Positions 1 through 7,275 of a stretch of DNA of 15,652 bases are shown here, one piece after another. Both the position numbers and the translations under genes were made by a program. Each line of letters starts with the position of its first letter. Position 1 is the stretch's first letter. Below the pieces are notes generated by a model, which was not told the origin of the DNA, did no database searches, and saw nothing but the letters and a program-made list of their open reading frames with translations. This DNA comes from CACKLF01 sp002725175 (GTDB taxonomy: Bacteria > Pseudomonadota > Alphaproteobacteria > Rhodobacterales > Rhodobacteraceae), in assembly GCA_002725175.2 (NCBI GenBank), contig PBQX02000094.1, positions 1 through 15,652 on the forward strand, read 5' to 3'.

Positions 1-1918
1 AGATGCTGCCCAGATTGGTATTTGTAATATGGTTGATAACGCCTGGTATAAAGGAGTTAAACCTTGTAATCACACATACGCAATTGTTATAGCTGTCCGC
101 CCAGGTAGAACACCTGAAACTAATAATTTAGCTTATGATTGGGTAAATGGCCATGAGATCGCAGCCGCTGAACTAAGAGCTTTTGAAATTGCCGTAGCCT
201 TGTCTGAGCATGTTCAGTGGATGGGTTTTAATGGGACCGCCCATAATCATAATAATGGAGATGTTGATATAAACCGCCTGTCAGTCATGGCAGGGCTTAA
301 TGTTAGAGATGGAGAAGCTCTTTTAAATCCTTTCCTTGGAAAATCTTTTGCGCTAGCCGCAGTCACAACAAACTATGAACTAAATGTAGACAAACCTCTT
401 TCTGCCTCCTCTAAAAACGGTAGAGGTATAGGCTACTGGTTAGGTATGGGTAGTGCTGTGCCAGGCATTGAATGGGGGCGACGTGAAAAAAGAGCAACCC
501 ATTTAAGTGCTTATCCGCTAGAAACAGTAAAAAAAGTGGAAAGACCCACGACTATTATTTTAGATGACGAAGTGCCACAAGTTCCAAAACGGGCAGAATT
601 TTTTGCTCGAGCCGAAGCAGGGGATTTAGGAGAGAAATCAAGGATTGAGCGTGGACGGTTTGCGTTTAAGCACCCCTTTGCCATGTCAATGGTAAGTTTA
701 ATTAAGCGTATGGTTCCAGAGCAAGACGGTCAGGTCTATAAAGAAAAAAGTATTGGCTACAATGACCCGGGGGCAAACGCAAAGGCCCTTAAATCTATTT
801 CTTACCTATTAGGATCTGAAATGACTGGAATTTGTGAAATTCCCAGATATGCCTGGTATTCAAACCGTAAAGATGGTTCGAAAATTCCCTATAAGCATAA
901 ATACGCCGTTGTTATGCTAGTTGATCAAGGCTACGAAACGATGGAGGGGGCATCTGGAGATGATTTTATTTCTGGCGCGCAATCTATGCGTGCCTATATG
1001 CGAGGAGCAGAAATAGCGGGCGTAATGGCCGAACATCTACGATCAAACGGCTTTTCATCTCGAGCACAGACGAATGCAGACTCCGATGTTGTTCATATAC
1101 CCCTTGTACTTTGGGCTGGGCTTGGAGAGCTATCAAGAATAGGTGAGTTAGTTCTAAATCCTTTTATAGGCCCACGTCTTAAAACTGTTGTTATGACAAC
1201 AAATATGCCTCTTGAAGTCGATAAGCCGATAGATTTTGGACTCCAAAAATTCTGCTCGAGCTGTTTCAAGTGTGCGAGAGAATGTCCATGCAACGCCATT
1301 TCCTGGGGCGATAAAATAATGTTCAACGGATACGAAATGTGGAAGCCAGATGTTGAAAGATGTACCCGCTATAGACTTACAAATCAAAAAGGCTTGGCTT
1401 GCGGACGTTGCATGAAAACATGCCCCCTTAATAAAGTGGTTACATGGGAAGGACCTTTGATGACAAGAGTGGCTTCTTGGTTAGGTATAAATGCCCGTTT
1501 TTTAAAACCCTTTATTATCCCTATAGCTGTTTGGCTTGATGACTGGTTGGGTCATGGAATTCGAAATCCATTAAAAAAATGGTGGCTAGATTTAGAAATT
1601 GTTGATGGAAATGCCGTTCACCCAACTAAGGGAGTCAACGAAAGAGACCTGAACCTTAGTCATAAGATTGATCCAGAAAAACAAAAGATGGCTTACTATC
1701 ATGCCAACGACATGCCTCCCCCAAACACAAAAGTCCCAATATTAGTTGATCGCAACAAAGCCCTTAAAGCTAAGGAACTTGTTGAAACACCTGCAGAGGC
1801 TCTACTACGAACCGCATCCGGTGGAAAAAAACCCGAGCACTACATCCCAACTCCCCCTACAAAAGACATTGATTCATCTGCAAAAGATACAGAAAGTTCT
1901 TGGTGGGGGAAAAATTAA
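1..1918 (+). CDS. rdhA: Reductive dehalogenase homologue, 5' end cut by window
   Basis: Predicted corrinoid and iron-sulfur reductive dehalogenase that removes a halogen from an organic substrate. The frame is open from base 2 to the window edge, so the true start lies upstream and the ATG at 29 is internal; residue numbers here count from it. Two ferredoxin clusters are complete: C409-x2-C412-x2-C415-x3-C419-P and C445-x12-C458-x2-C461-x3-C465-P. Just before them is the typical RdhA stretch AGLGELSRIGE ... GPRLKTVVMTTNMPL ... DKP. Residues 5-123 repeat the pattern of 275-400 (AWY, helix, AGL, LNPFxG, VxTTN, VDKP), so there are two corrinoid-fold copies and only the second carries Fe-S clusters. 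The aerobic-type enzyme NpRdhA is known to have a similar vestigial first domain. About 150 residues follow the clusters. No membrane anchor or partner (RdhB) is visible. Family assignment is firm; substrate and activity are inferred. Confidence 0.88.
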   Translation, partial: DAAQIGICNMVDNAWYKGVKPCNHTYAIVIAVRPGRTPETNNLAYDWVNGHEIAAAELRAFEIAVALSEHVQWMGFNGTAHNHNNGDVDINRLSVMAGLNVRDGEALLNPFLGKSFALAAVTTNYELNVDKPLSASSKNGRGIGYWLGMGSAVPGIEWGRREKRATHLSAYPLETVKKVERPTTIILDDEVPQVPKRAEFFARAEAGDLGEKSRIERGRFAFKHPFAMSMVSLIKRMVPEQDGQVYKEKSIGYNDPGANAKALKSISYLLGSEMTGICEIPRYAWYSNRKDGSKIPYKHKYAVVMLVDQGYETMEGASGDDFISGAQSMRAYMRGAEIAGVMAEHLRSNGFSSRAQTNADSDVVHIPLVLWAGLGELSRIGELVLNPFIGPRLKTVVMTTNMPLEVDKPIDFGLQKFCSSCFKCARECPCNAISWGDKIMFNGYEMWKPDVERCTRYRLTNQKGLACGRCMKTCPLNKVVTWEGPLMTRVASWLGINARFLKPFIIPIAVWLDDWLGHGIRNPLKKWWLDLEIVDGNAVHPTKGVNERDLNLSHKIDPEKQKMAYYHANDMPPPNTKVPILVDRNKALKAKELVETPAEALLRTASGGKKPEHYIPTPPTKDIDSSAKDTESSWWGKN

Positions 1919-1975
1919 TCCCCAAGTAATGAAATTATTGTTTAAAAAAAAAATTAAAGTAATACTCTTTTTTAT
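1919..1975 (+). other. Short spacer between dehalogenase and reductase genes
   Basis: Fifty-seven bases, very rich in A and T, with an A run near 1944-1953 and a T run just before the next ATG. No hairpin followed by a T run and no clear promoter is visible. The two genes are therefore probably co-transcribed, though this is only inferred from spacing. No clear Shine-Dalgarno sequence precedes the ATG at 1976. Confidence 0.4.
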
Positions 1976-2536
1976 ATGAAAATACTTCTTGTTCTTTGCC
2001 ACCCCAGAAGAGATTCCCTAAGTGGAAATGTTGCAGACGCATTTGCAAAAGGTGCTTTAGAAGCTGGGCACAAAATCGACTTTCTTGATTTATATGGAGA
2101 GAAATTCAACCCTGTTCTAAAAGTGCCAGATGAGCCTAATGATGGAAATTTAGAGAATTATTCAAAGGAAGTTCAGGAGGGCTTTATCCGATTAAATAAT
2201 AATGAGGCAGTAGTAATGGTTTTCCCACTATGGTGGTGGTCTATGCCGGCAATGTTGAAGGGTTGGATTGACAGGGTCTGGAATTACGGACTTACTTACG
2301 GACCTAGCCAGCACAATATAAAAAAAGGTGCAATGCTTATTTTACCTGCACATACTGAAGAAGATTTAAAGAAAAGAAATTATCTAGATGCTATACGAAC
2401 ATCTCTTGATGTAGGGATATTTAATTACAATGAAATTAACGACAGTGAACTAACCTTTCTCGGAGGGACTGATCAAGGCAGAGAGTACTGTAAAAAACAT
2501 ATTAAAACAGCATATGAAAAAGGTTTAGAGTTTTAG
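1976..2536 (+). CDS. NAD(P)H:quinone oxidoreductase, flavodoxin-fold (MdaB/NQO family)
   Basis: Small soluble flavoprotein of 186 residues that should move two electrons from NAD(P)H through FMN or FAD to a quinone-like acceptor. The N-terminus is a beta strand followed by the flavin phosphate loop CHPRRDSLS (residues 8-16). The family hallmark is at 83-101: FPLWWWSMPAMLKGWIDRV, followed by GLTYG at 105-109. Length matches the short bacterial members. It lies 57 bases after the reductive dehalogenase on the same strand. It could reduce quinones formed from (halo)phenols or feed electrons to the dehalogenase, but neither is shown by the sequence. The fold call is strong; the physiological substrate is open. 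Confidence 0.88.
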   Translation: MKILLVLCHPRRDSLSGNVADAFAKGALEAGHKIDFLDLYGEKFNPVLKVPDEPNDGNLENYSKEVQEGFIRLNNNEAVVMVFPLWWWSMPAMLKGWIDRVWNYGLTYGPSQHNIKKGAMLILPAHTEEDLKKRNYLDAIRTSLDVGIFNYNEINDSELTFLGGTDQGREYCKKHIKTAYEKGLEF

Positions 2537-2729
2537 AAATGCTCTGACTAACTTTAAACAATATCTCCGTATTGCATTCAAAATGTTATCAATTTTATTC
2601 CCAATAACAATTTTTGTAATGATCCTTGAATGTCAAAATAAATAAGTTTCTTTATTTCCATAATTCAAAATTATAGGTTAGAAAAATACTGCATATAATA
2701 TATAAAGAAGGAGCCTTCTGGATAAAAAT
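2537..2729 (+). promoter_or_regulatory. Intergenic leader with TATAAT box and hairpin over a ribosome site
   Basis: A gap of 193 bases with no convincing gene. A perfect TATAAT lies at 2694-2699, but the region 17 bases upstream (TTATAG) is a poor -35, so the promoter call is moderate. Directly downstream AGAAG (2706-2710) can pair with CTTCT (2715-2719) around a GAGC loop. This hairpin contains the only good ribosome-binding sequence, AAGGAG at 2708-2713, which ends 16 bases before the ATG at 2730. A weaker inverted repeat, CAATA/TATTG, sits at 2559-2574, just after the upstream gene, and has no T tail. Confidence 0.4.
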
Positions 2730-3350
2730 ATGATACGGAAATTTAATAAATCGACTGCATTACTATTAGTTGATACTCAAAAGGGTGTTAACGATACTTT
2801 TTATTATGGTGGTAAGAACGGCAGAAGGAACAACTTAAAAGCAGAAGAAAATATCATAGCCATTTTAAAGTTGTGGCGGACCTCTGATCGCCAGGTGGCT
2901 TTCACTAAACACGATTCCAGGGAGGAAAACTCTCCTTTAAAGCTTAAGCTCGAAAGCGGGCAGCAGCTCGAGGGAATGATGCCACAAGATGGAGATATTG
3001 TTGTAAAAAAAGACGTAAACAGTGGCTTTATAGGTACTTCACTTGAGTTAGATCTGAGAAGGGCTGGAATTCAAAGGTTGGTGGTCGTCGGGTTTTTTAC
3101 AAATGTCTGCATTGAAACCACTGTTCGTATGTCAGGAAATATGGGCTTCGATACTTACCTAGTACATGACGCCTGTGCCGCCATGAATTGTATTGGTCAT
3201 GATGGCACTGATTATGATCCTGATGTAGTACACAATATGGCTATTGCGAATCTACATGGTGAGTTTTGTACTGCCATTACAACTGCGGATGCTTTAGGCT
3301 TATGTGAAAAAGATTCAAGTTCTCTATGTAGAGTGCAAGGAAACGAATAG
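2730..3350 (+). CDS. Isochorismatase-fold cysteine hydrolase
   Basis: Protein of 206 residues in the isochorismatase-like cysteine hydrolase family, which hydrolyses amides, carbamoyl compounds and similar bonds. The catalytic triad is readable: D15 in LLLVDTQ, K94 in VVKKDVNSGF and C127 in GFFTNVCIETT, with the usual non-proline cis-peptide region just before the cysteine. Well-known relatives include N-carbamoylsarcosine amidase, maleamate amidase NicF, ureidoacrylate amidase RutB and nicotinamidase; sequence alone does not choose among them. Its stop codon overlaps the GTG start of the next gene by one base, so the two are translationally coupled. The ribosome-binding site lies unusually far upstream, inside a small hairpin. 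Soluble, no signal peptide. Fold certain, substrate unknown. Confidence 0.88.
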   Translation: MIRKFNKSTALLLVDTQKGVNDTFYYGGKNGRRNNLKAEENIIAILKLWRTSDRQVAFTKHDSREENSPLKLKLESGQQLEGMMPQDGDIVVKKDVNSGFIGTSLELDLRRAGIQRLVVVGFFTNVCIETTVRMSGNMGFDTYLVHDACAAMNCIGHDGTDYDPDVVHNMAIANLHGEFCTAITTADALGLCEKDSSSLCRVQGNE

Positions 3351-4222
3351 TGTTCGGGGTTTCATCTATGACAGCTCCTTTGAAGAAGGTAGCAGTAATG
3401 AAACCAGGCGCTTCCCTAATTAATGCAGACCCTGTTAAGTGGCATTACGGGCCTCTTTTTGATCCAAAAAAAGTTGCAGAAGTTCATAGCAATTTTGTTG
3501 AAATTTTAAAAGATTCAGGGGCTGAAGTATATTGGATGTCCGAGAACGGTTTTGAAATTGCCGATTCTGTTTTCACATATGATGCTTCTCTTATGACCCC
3601 GGAGGGTGCTATTTTAATGTCACCTGGCAAACTCCTCAGAAAGGGTGAACAAAATATTCACAAAAGCTTTTATGAGAATGAAAATATTCCAATAATAGGA
3701 AATGTGGATTCAGATGGAATGGCGGAAGCTGGAGATACNTTATGGTTAGACAGCCAAACACTCATTATAGGCAGGGGTTTCAGAACAAACCCAAAGGGTA
3801 TCGAACAAATAAAGGAACTATTAAAGCCGCAAGGAATCAATACATATGTGTTTGATCTTCCTGTTTATTCGGGAAAATCTGCATGTCTGCACCTTATGTC
3901 TCTTATTAGCCTTGTCGATACATCGTCTGCTCTCGTTTGTTTGCCACTTTTACCTGTAGGACTTTTGGATTTACTTTTAGAGAAAAACTTTTCCCTCATC
4001 GAAGCTCCGTTTGATGAATTTGAAAGTAGCNACACACTAAGCACTAATGTCTTAGCCACTTCACCNGGAGAATGCATAATGCTTGANAGTGTTCCTAAAA
4101 CAAGAAAGGTTTTAACAGCCTCCGGAATAAAAGTACGNGTCTTTAAAGGTGATCCTCTTTGTATTGGGTGCGANGGAGGACCAACATGTTTGACCAGACC
4201 TCTATTAAGAGACAGCATTTAA
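3350..4222 (+). CDS. Dimethylargininase-family (DDAH / amidinotransferase-like) hydrolase
   Basis: Guanidine-modifying family protein of 290 residues. The known DDAH reaction is N-omega-dimethylarginine to citrulline plus dimethylamine. The catalytic set appears in the expected order: E126 in AEAGD, H181 in CLHLMS and C280 in GGPTCLTRPL near the C-terminus. GRGFRTN (141-147) matches the family's substrate loop. I take the GTG at 3350 as start, because it overlaps the preceding TAG and has AAGGAA at 3337-3342 seven bases upstream; an ATG at 3368 would drop six residues. Six ambiguous bases occur, five at third codon positions; GAN at 4172-4174 leaves D or E in the catalytic loop. Related family members act on arginine, agmatine or glycine, so dimethylarginine is a likely but unproven substrate. 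It is the middle gene of a tight three-gene set. Confidence 0.82.
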   Translation: MFGVSSMTAPLKKVAVMKPGASLINADPVKWHYGPLFDPKKVAEVHSNFVEILKDSGAEVYWMSENGFEIADSVFTYDASLMTPEGAILMSPGKLLRKGEQNIHKSFYENENIPIIGNVDSDGMAEAGDXLWLDSQTLIIGRGFRTNPKGIEQIKELLKPQGINTYVFDLPVYSGKSACLHLMSLISLVDTSSALVCLPLLPVGLLDLLLEKNFSLIEAPFDEFESSXTLSTNVLATSXGECIMLXSVPKTRKVLTASGIKVXVFKGDPLCIGCXGGPTCLTRPLLRDSI

Positions 4223-5718
4223 AAATGAAGAAATACGACGTCGCAATTAGTGGATGTGGCCCTGTAGGAGCTATGCTGAGTTTNTTGCTAGCTAAGGGTG
4301 GATTGAAAGTCCTCGTCATTGAAAAAGAATTGAAGGTTTTCAATAAACCGCGGGCAATTGTTTTAGATTCTGAAGCCATGAGAATTCTACAGTTTTGTGG
4401 GGTTGCTCATCAATTAGGAGATTCAATTAAACCTCACCCTGGAACTGATTATATTGGCCTTGATGGACAGCTTATAAAAGTTTTTGATCCGCAGCCTCCG
4501 CCTTTTCAATTAGGATGGCCAGCGACCTTAACTTTTATACANCCTATTCTTGAACGNTTACTAAGAAAAAGAATTAATACCCAAAAAAATATTCACCTAC
4601 TTCTGGGAAATGAATTGGTTGATGTGTCGGATGCTAATAAGTCAGTTGAGATAAAGGTAAGGGATTCCTCTTCCAAGGAATCGAAAACCTTTTCAGCTAA
4701 ATATCTAATTGGCTGTGATGGAGGAAATAGTGTTGTTCGAACAGCTATGAATGTTGGTGTTGAAGACTTAGGAGTAGACGAAGATTGGTTGGTNGTAGAT
4801 GCTTATTTAATTAAAGAAACAAAACTACCTCCAAAATTTATACAATACTGTTGGCCCTCNCGACCCGCTACTTTCGTTTTGGGCCCCAGAAATGTAAGAA
4901 GGTGGGAAATAAAAATTCTTCCAGGAGAAGATCTAAAAGATTTTGAAAGNAAAGAAAAAGTTATGGAAGTTCTGTCAAATTATGTCGACGTAACTGCCTT
5001 AAAAATTTGGCGNACGGCCACCTATAAACACAGAGTAACAAGTAGCAAAAAATGGAAGATAAACAATATTTTTATCGCTGGTGATTCTGCGCACAGAACT
5101 CCTCCTTTTCTTGGCCAAGGACTGTGTACTGGAATTAGAGATGTGGCAAATCTATCATGGAAAATACTTCATACAGAAAAGTTTGGATTAAATGATAAAA
5201 TCTTAAACACATATGAAAAGGAAAGAAAACCTCATGCCAAGGTGGTTATCAAGCATGCCAAGGAATTTGGAAAAATCATTGGGGAGCTTAATCTAGAAAG
5301 GGCAAAAAAAAGAGATGCTATTTTAAGGCCNCAGTTGATTAGTGGTAAAATGGAAACCACCCGGCAAAAATTCATCCCAGACATAAAGGGTAATCTGTTA
5401 ATACAGAAGAGCCTTAAGACAAAGGAATGCCGCAATGGAGGAACTCTATTTGTTCAGCCAAGATTAAGGTTTCCTAGAGGTCAAGAAAAACTTATGGATG
5501 ATGTCATACCTATGTCCTTTTTATACATAAGTACTGGATTGAATCAGCAGATCTGGATGGATCCGTACGAAACATTTTGGAGAAAACTTGGAGGAATTAG
5601 AATTATAATAATGAAGGATGCCGAAAGAAAAGAAACCACTCCAAAAGACATTGTAATTACAAAAGAAGTGGGAAAAATTTTTAGTGACTGGTCTTCAAAA
5701 ATGTCGTGTGAGGCCGTN
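3739..5718. other. First block carrying ambiguous bases
   Basis: Fifteen Ns occur between these points and none before them. Fourteen are at third codon positions of the DDAH-like and hydroxylase genes, and many are fully degenerate codons such as ACN, CCN, CGN, GTN. This is what synonymous variation between strains collapsed into one consensus would look like. The block ends near the 3' end of the hydroxylase; the next N comes about 3.5 kb later, in dddQ. Confidence 0.7.
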
Positions 5719-5820
5719 TTGGTTAGGCCTGACAGATACGTGTTTTCAACAATTCACAACCAAGAGGATATTGATGCAGCTATAAAAAAATTAAGGACAA
5801 TATTTTCTCAGAAGCACTAA
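4225..5820 (+). CDS. FAD-dependent aromatic hydroxylase (MhpA/TfdB-like)
   Basis: Class A flavoprotein monooxygenase of 531 residues, expected to hydroxylate a phenolic or heteroaromatic ring with NAD(P)H and oxygen. Motifs are in order: GCGPVG (10-15) for FAD, the DG motif CDGGNSVVRTAM (164-175) and the GD motif AGDSAHRTPPFLGQG (285-299) followed by CTGIRDVANLSWKI, which closely resembles MhpA-type hydroxylases. The C-terminal part (about 400-531) should be the thioredoxin-like domain of this group. The start at 4225 lies two bases after the previous stop. An in-frame ATG at 4186, with GGAGGA at 4175-4180 five bases upstream, would add 13 residues and overlap the preceding gene. Its end overlaps the convergent PrpD-family gene by three bases. 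Nine Ns, all at third codon positions. Fold and chemistry are secure; substrate is not. Confidence 0.87.
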   Translation: MKKYDVAISGCGPVGAMLSXLLAKGGLKVLVIEKELKVFNKPRAIVLDSEAMRILQFCGVAHQLGDSIKPHPGTDYIGLDGQLIKVFDPQPPPFQLGWPATLTFIXPILEXLLRKRINTQKNIHLLLGNELVDVSDANKSVEIKVRDSSSKESKTFSAKYLIGCDGGNSVVRTAMNVGVEDLGVDEDWLXVDAYLIKETKLPPKFIQYCWPXRPATFVLGPRNVRRWEIKILPGEDLKDFEXKEKVMEVLSNYVDVTALKIWXTATYKHRVTSSKKWKINNIFIAGDSAHRTPPFLGQGLCTGIRDVANLSWKILHTEKFGLNDKILNTYEKERKPHAKVVIKHAKEFGKIIGELNLERAKKRDAILRXQLISGKMETTRQKFIPDIKGNLLIQKSLKTKECRNGGTLFVQPRLRFPRGQEKLMDDVIPMSFLYISTGLNQQIWMDPYETFWRKLGGIRIIIMKDAERKETTPKDIVITKEVGKIFSDWSSKMSCEAXLVRPDRYVFSTIHNQEDIDAAIKKLRTIFSQKH

Positions 5821-7160
5821 TTGACTTTTTCTTTTTCAATGGGAACATATAAAAGATCTAATAGGTTGGAAAGATTACCGTCTTGAATGAGTTCTCTAGT
5901 TGCATTTTCTATTTTCTCTGCCTTATCTAAGCCTATAATATTTTCTGAAAGCCTAAAAAATTTTGATGTTAATTCAGCTTTTTCCGGCGGCTCGTCTGCT
6001 GTCCACCTAGGGTTAACAAAATCACTTTCAAGGATGATACCATTTTTCAAATGCAACTTCGCAGAAGCATATCTCTGATCAGGAAATTGGGAATTACAAA
6101 AGTCATTTTCAACCATTTTTAAAGACCTTGAAATTCTAAGGACCTCAGAATTATTAAGAAAACTGTCAGACACTTCATGAACTCCTACACTACCTGTAAC
6201 AAGTGCAACTGCGCAGGGGTAGGAGGTAGAGTATTGGGCTTCTTCCGTGTTTTTTGGTTCACTAACTGCAAGCCGTACAGCTTCATGAAATGTAGAAACT
6301 TCTATTTTCTCGACTTGCTCTGATGAAATATTGTATTTTTCCTTTATAGATAAAACTGCTTCAATCGGACCTTGTGCCCATCTGCATACAGGGTAAGGCT
6401 TAAAGTACTGTCGATCAATAAGCCAATTCTCTCCTAAATCTTCCCAGAACATTTTTACGTCATTACTTTCGACGGTTAATGCCGGGGCACCGGTAAATCC
6501 TTCCTTTGCCAAAAAGGCCGCTGAAACTCCAGACATTGCACCAAAACCAGAGCCGTCTTTAAGCATACTAGGAGAATCAATACACCTCATCATTTGGCTG
6601 CGTGGCCCATGATATTCTGCAATTCCAAGAGCGTGACGTGTTTCTTCATATCCAAGCCCCAACCTTCTGGCCCCTAATGCTGCAACAGCTAAGGAAACCC
6701 AAGCTCCAGATGTATGATAATCTGGAACCGTTGCATGTAATGCTAAAGCCAACCTGCTTCCTAACTCATAGCCCAAAGTTATATCAGTAAGAAAAGATTG
6801 ACCTCCTAAAGATTTAGTTACGTCAGCAAAAGCAACAGCTGCCGGAAACACTCCACATCCCACATGACCTTTCGCTCCGTTAAAGCCATCATGAGCATCA
6901 ATTGAGTCTATAGTCATTCCTCCTGCTAAAGCCGCTCCCACTGGACTAACGATTCTTCCATCAAAAAGAAGTTTTGTTTTATATTTATTTGAGCCAAACG
7001 TCTCAACAGCATGTTCACAAATTAGCTTAGATAGCTTCGTCGTAGTTCCAGAAATTCCGACACCTATCAAGTCCAAAACACAAATCTCTGCCATTTCCTG
7101 AGATTTCCGAGGAATATCAGAGAATTTCAATTCATGAATAAAATCTATGACTTTCTTCAT
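5817..7160 (-). CDS. MmgE/PrpD family protein
   Basis: Protein of 447 residues of the MmgE/PrpD fold. Characterised relatives are 2-methylcitrate dehydratase, cis-aconitate decarboxylase and iminodisuccinate epimerase. Visible family features are ALAGGMTIDSIDAHDG (78-92), corresponding to the acidic active-site stretch, GHVGCGVFPAAVAFADV from residue 98, the GYELGSRLALAL helix (130-141), MLKDGSGFGAMSG (199-211) and KPYPVCRWAQ (254-263). The usual histidine of the last motif (often CRxxH) is replaced by Q263 or shifted, a hint that the substrate differs from methylcitrate. There is no prpB or prpC nearby, so a methylcitrate role is unsupported. It diverges from the choline-sulfatase gene and converges on the hydroxylase gene, with overlapping stop codons at 5817-5820. 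Cytoplasmic. Family firm, reaction unknown. Confidence 0.85.
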   Translation of the reverse strand: MKKVIDFIHELKFSDIPRKSQEMAEICVLDLIGVGISGTTTKLSKLICEHAVETFGSNKYKTKLLFDGRIVSPVGAALAGGMTIDSIDAHDGFNGAKGHVGCGVFPAAVAFADVTKSLGGQSFLTDITLGYELGSRLALALHATVPDYHTSGAWVSLAVAALGARRLGLGYEETRHALGIAEYHGPRSQMMRCIDSPSMLKDGSGFGAMSGVSAAFLAKEGFTGAPALTVESNDVKMFWEDLGENWLIDRQYFKPYPVCRWAQGPIEAVLSIKEKYNISSEQVEKIEVSTFHEAVRLAVSEPKNTEEAQYSTSYPCAVALVTGSVGVHEVSDSFLNNSEVLRISRSLKMVENDFCNSQFPDQRYASAKLHLKNGIILESDFVNPRWTADEPPEKAELTSKFFRLSENIIGLDKAEKIENATRELIQDGNLSNLLDLLYVPIEKEKVN

Positions 7161-7275
7161 TTCTATAAACTACCACTGGAAAATTCACGTATATTGAAAA
7201 ATAGTTTGACCCCAAAATCTTTTTCAGTCACGTTAATTTTCACTTTATTTACTGCAATTATGAAAGGTTGCTCAA
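7161..7275. promoter_or_regulatory. Divergent promoter region between PrpD-family gene and betC
   Basis: These 115 bases separate two divergently transcribed genes and must hold both promoters. A TTGACC hexamer at 7206-7211 is the best -35 candidate for betC, but no good TATAAT-like box lies 16-18 bases downstream; TTAATT at 7233-7238 is somewhat too far. The ribosome site for betC is clear: AAAGG at 7263-7267, eight bases before the ATG at 7276. No convincing operator repeat was seen by eye. Confidence 0.4.

Noticed and set aside
2583..2645. A 20-residue hydrophobic reading frame in the gap before the cysteine hydrolase
   Set aside because: It has no ribosome-binding sequence, is in very AT-rich DNA where such frames are frequent, and has no coding support beyond being open.
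5887..6078. Open frames opposite the PrpD-family, betC and reductase genes
   Set aside because: They lie fully inside well-supported genes on the other strand and show no recognisable protein features.
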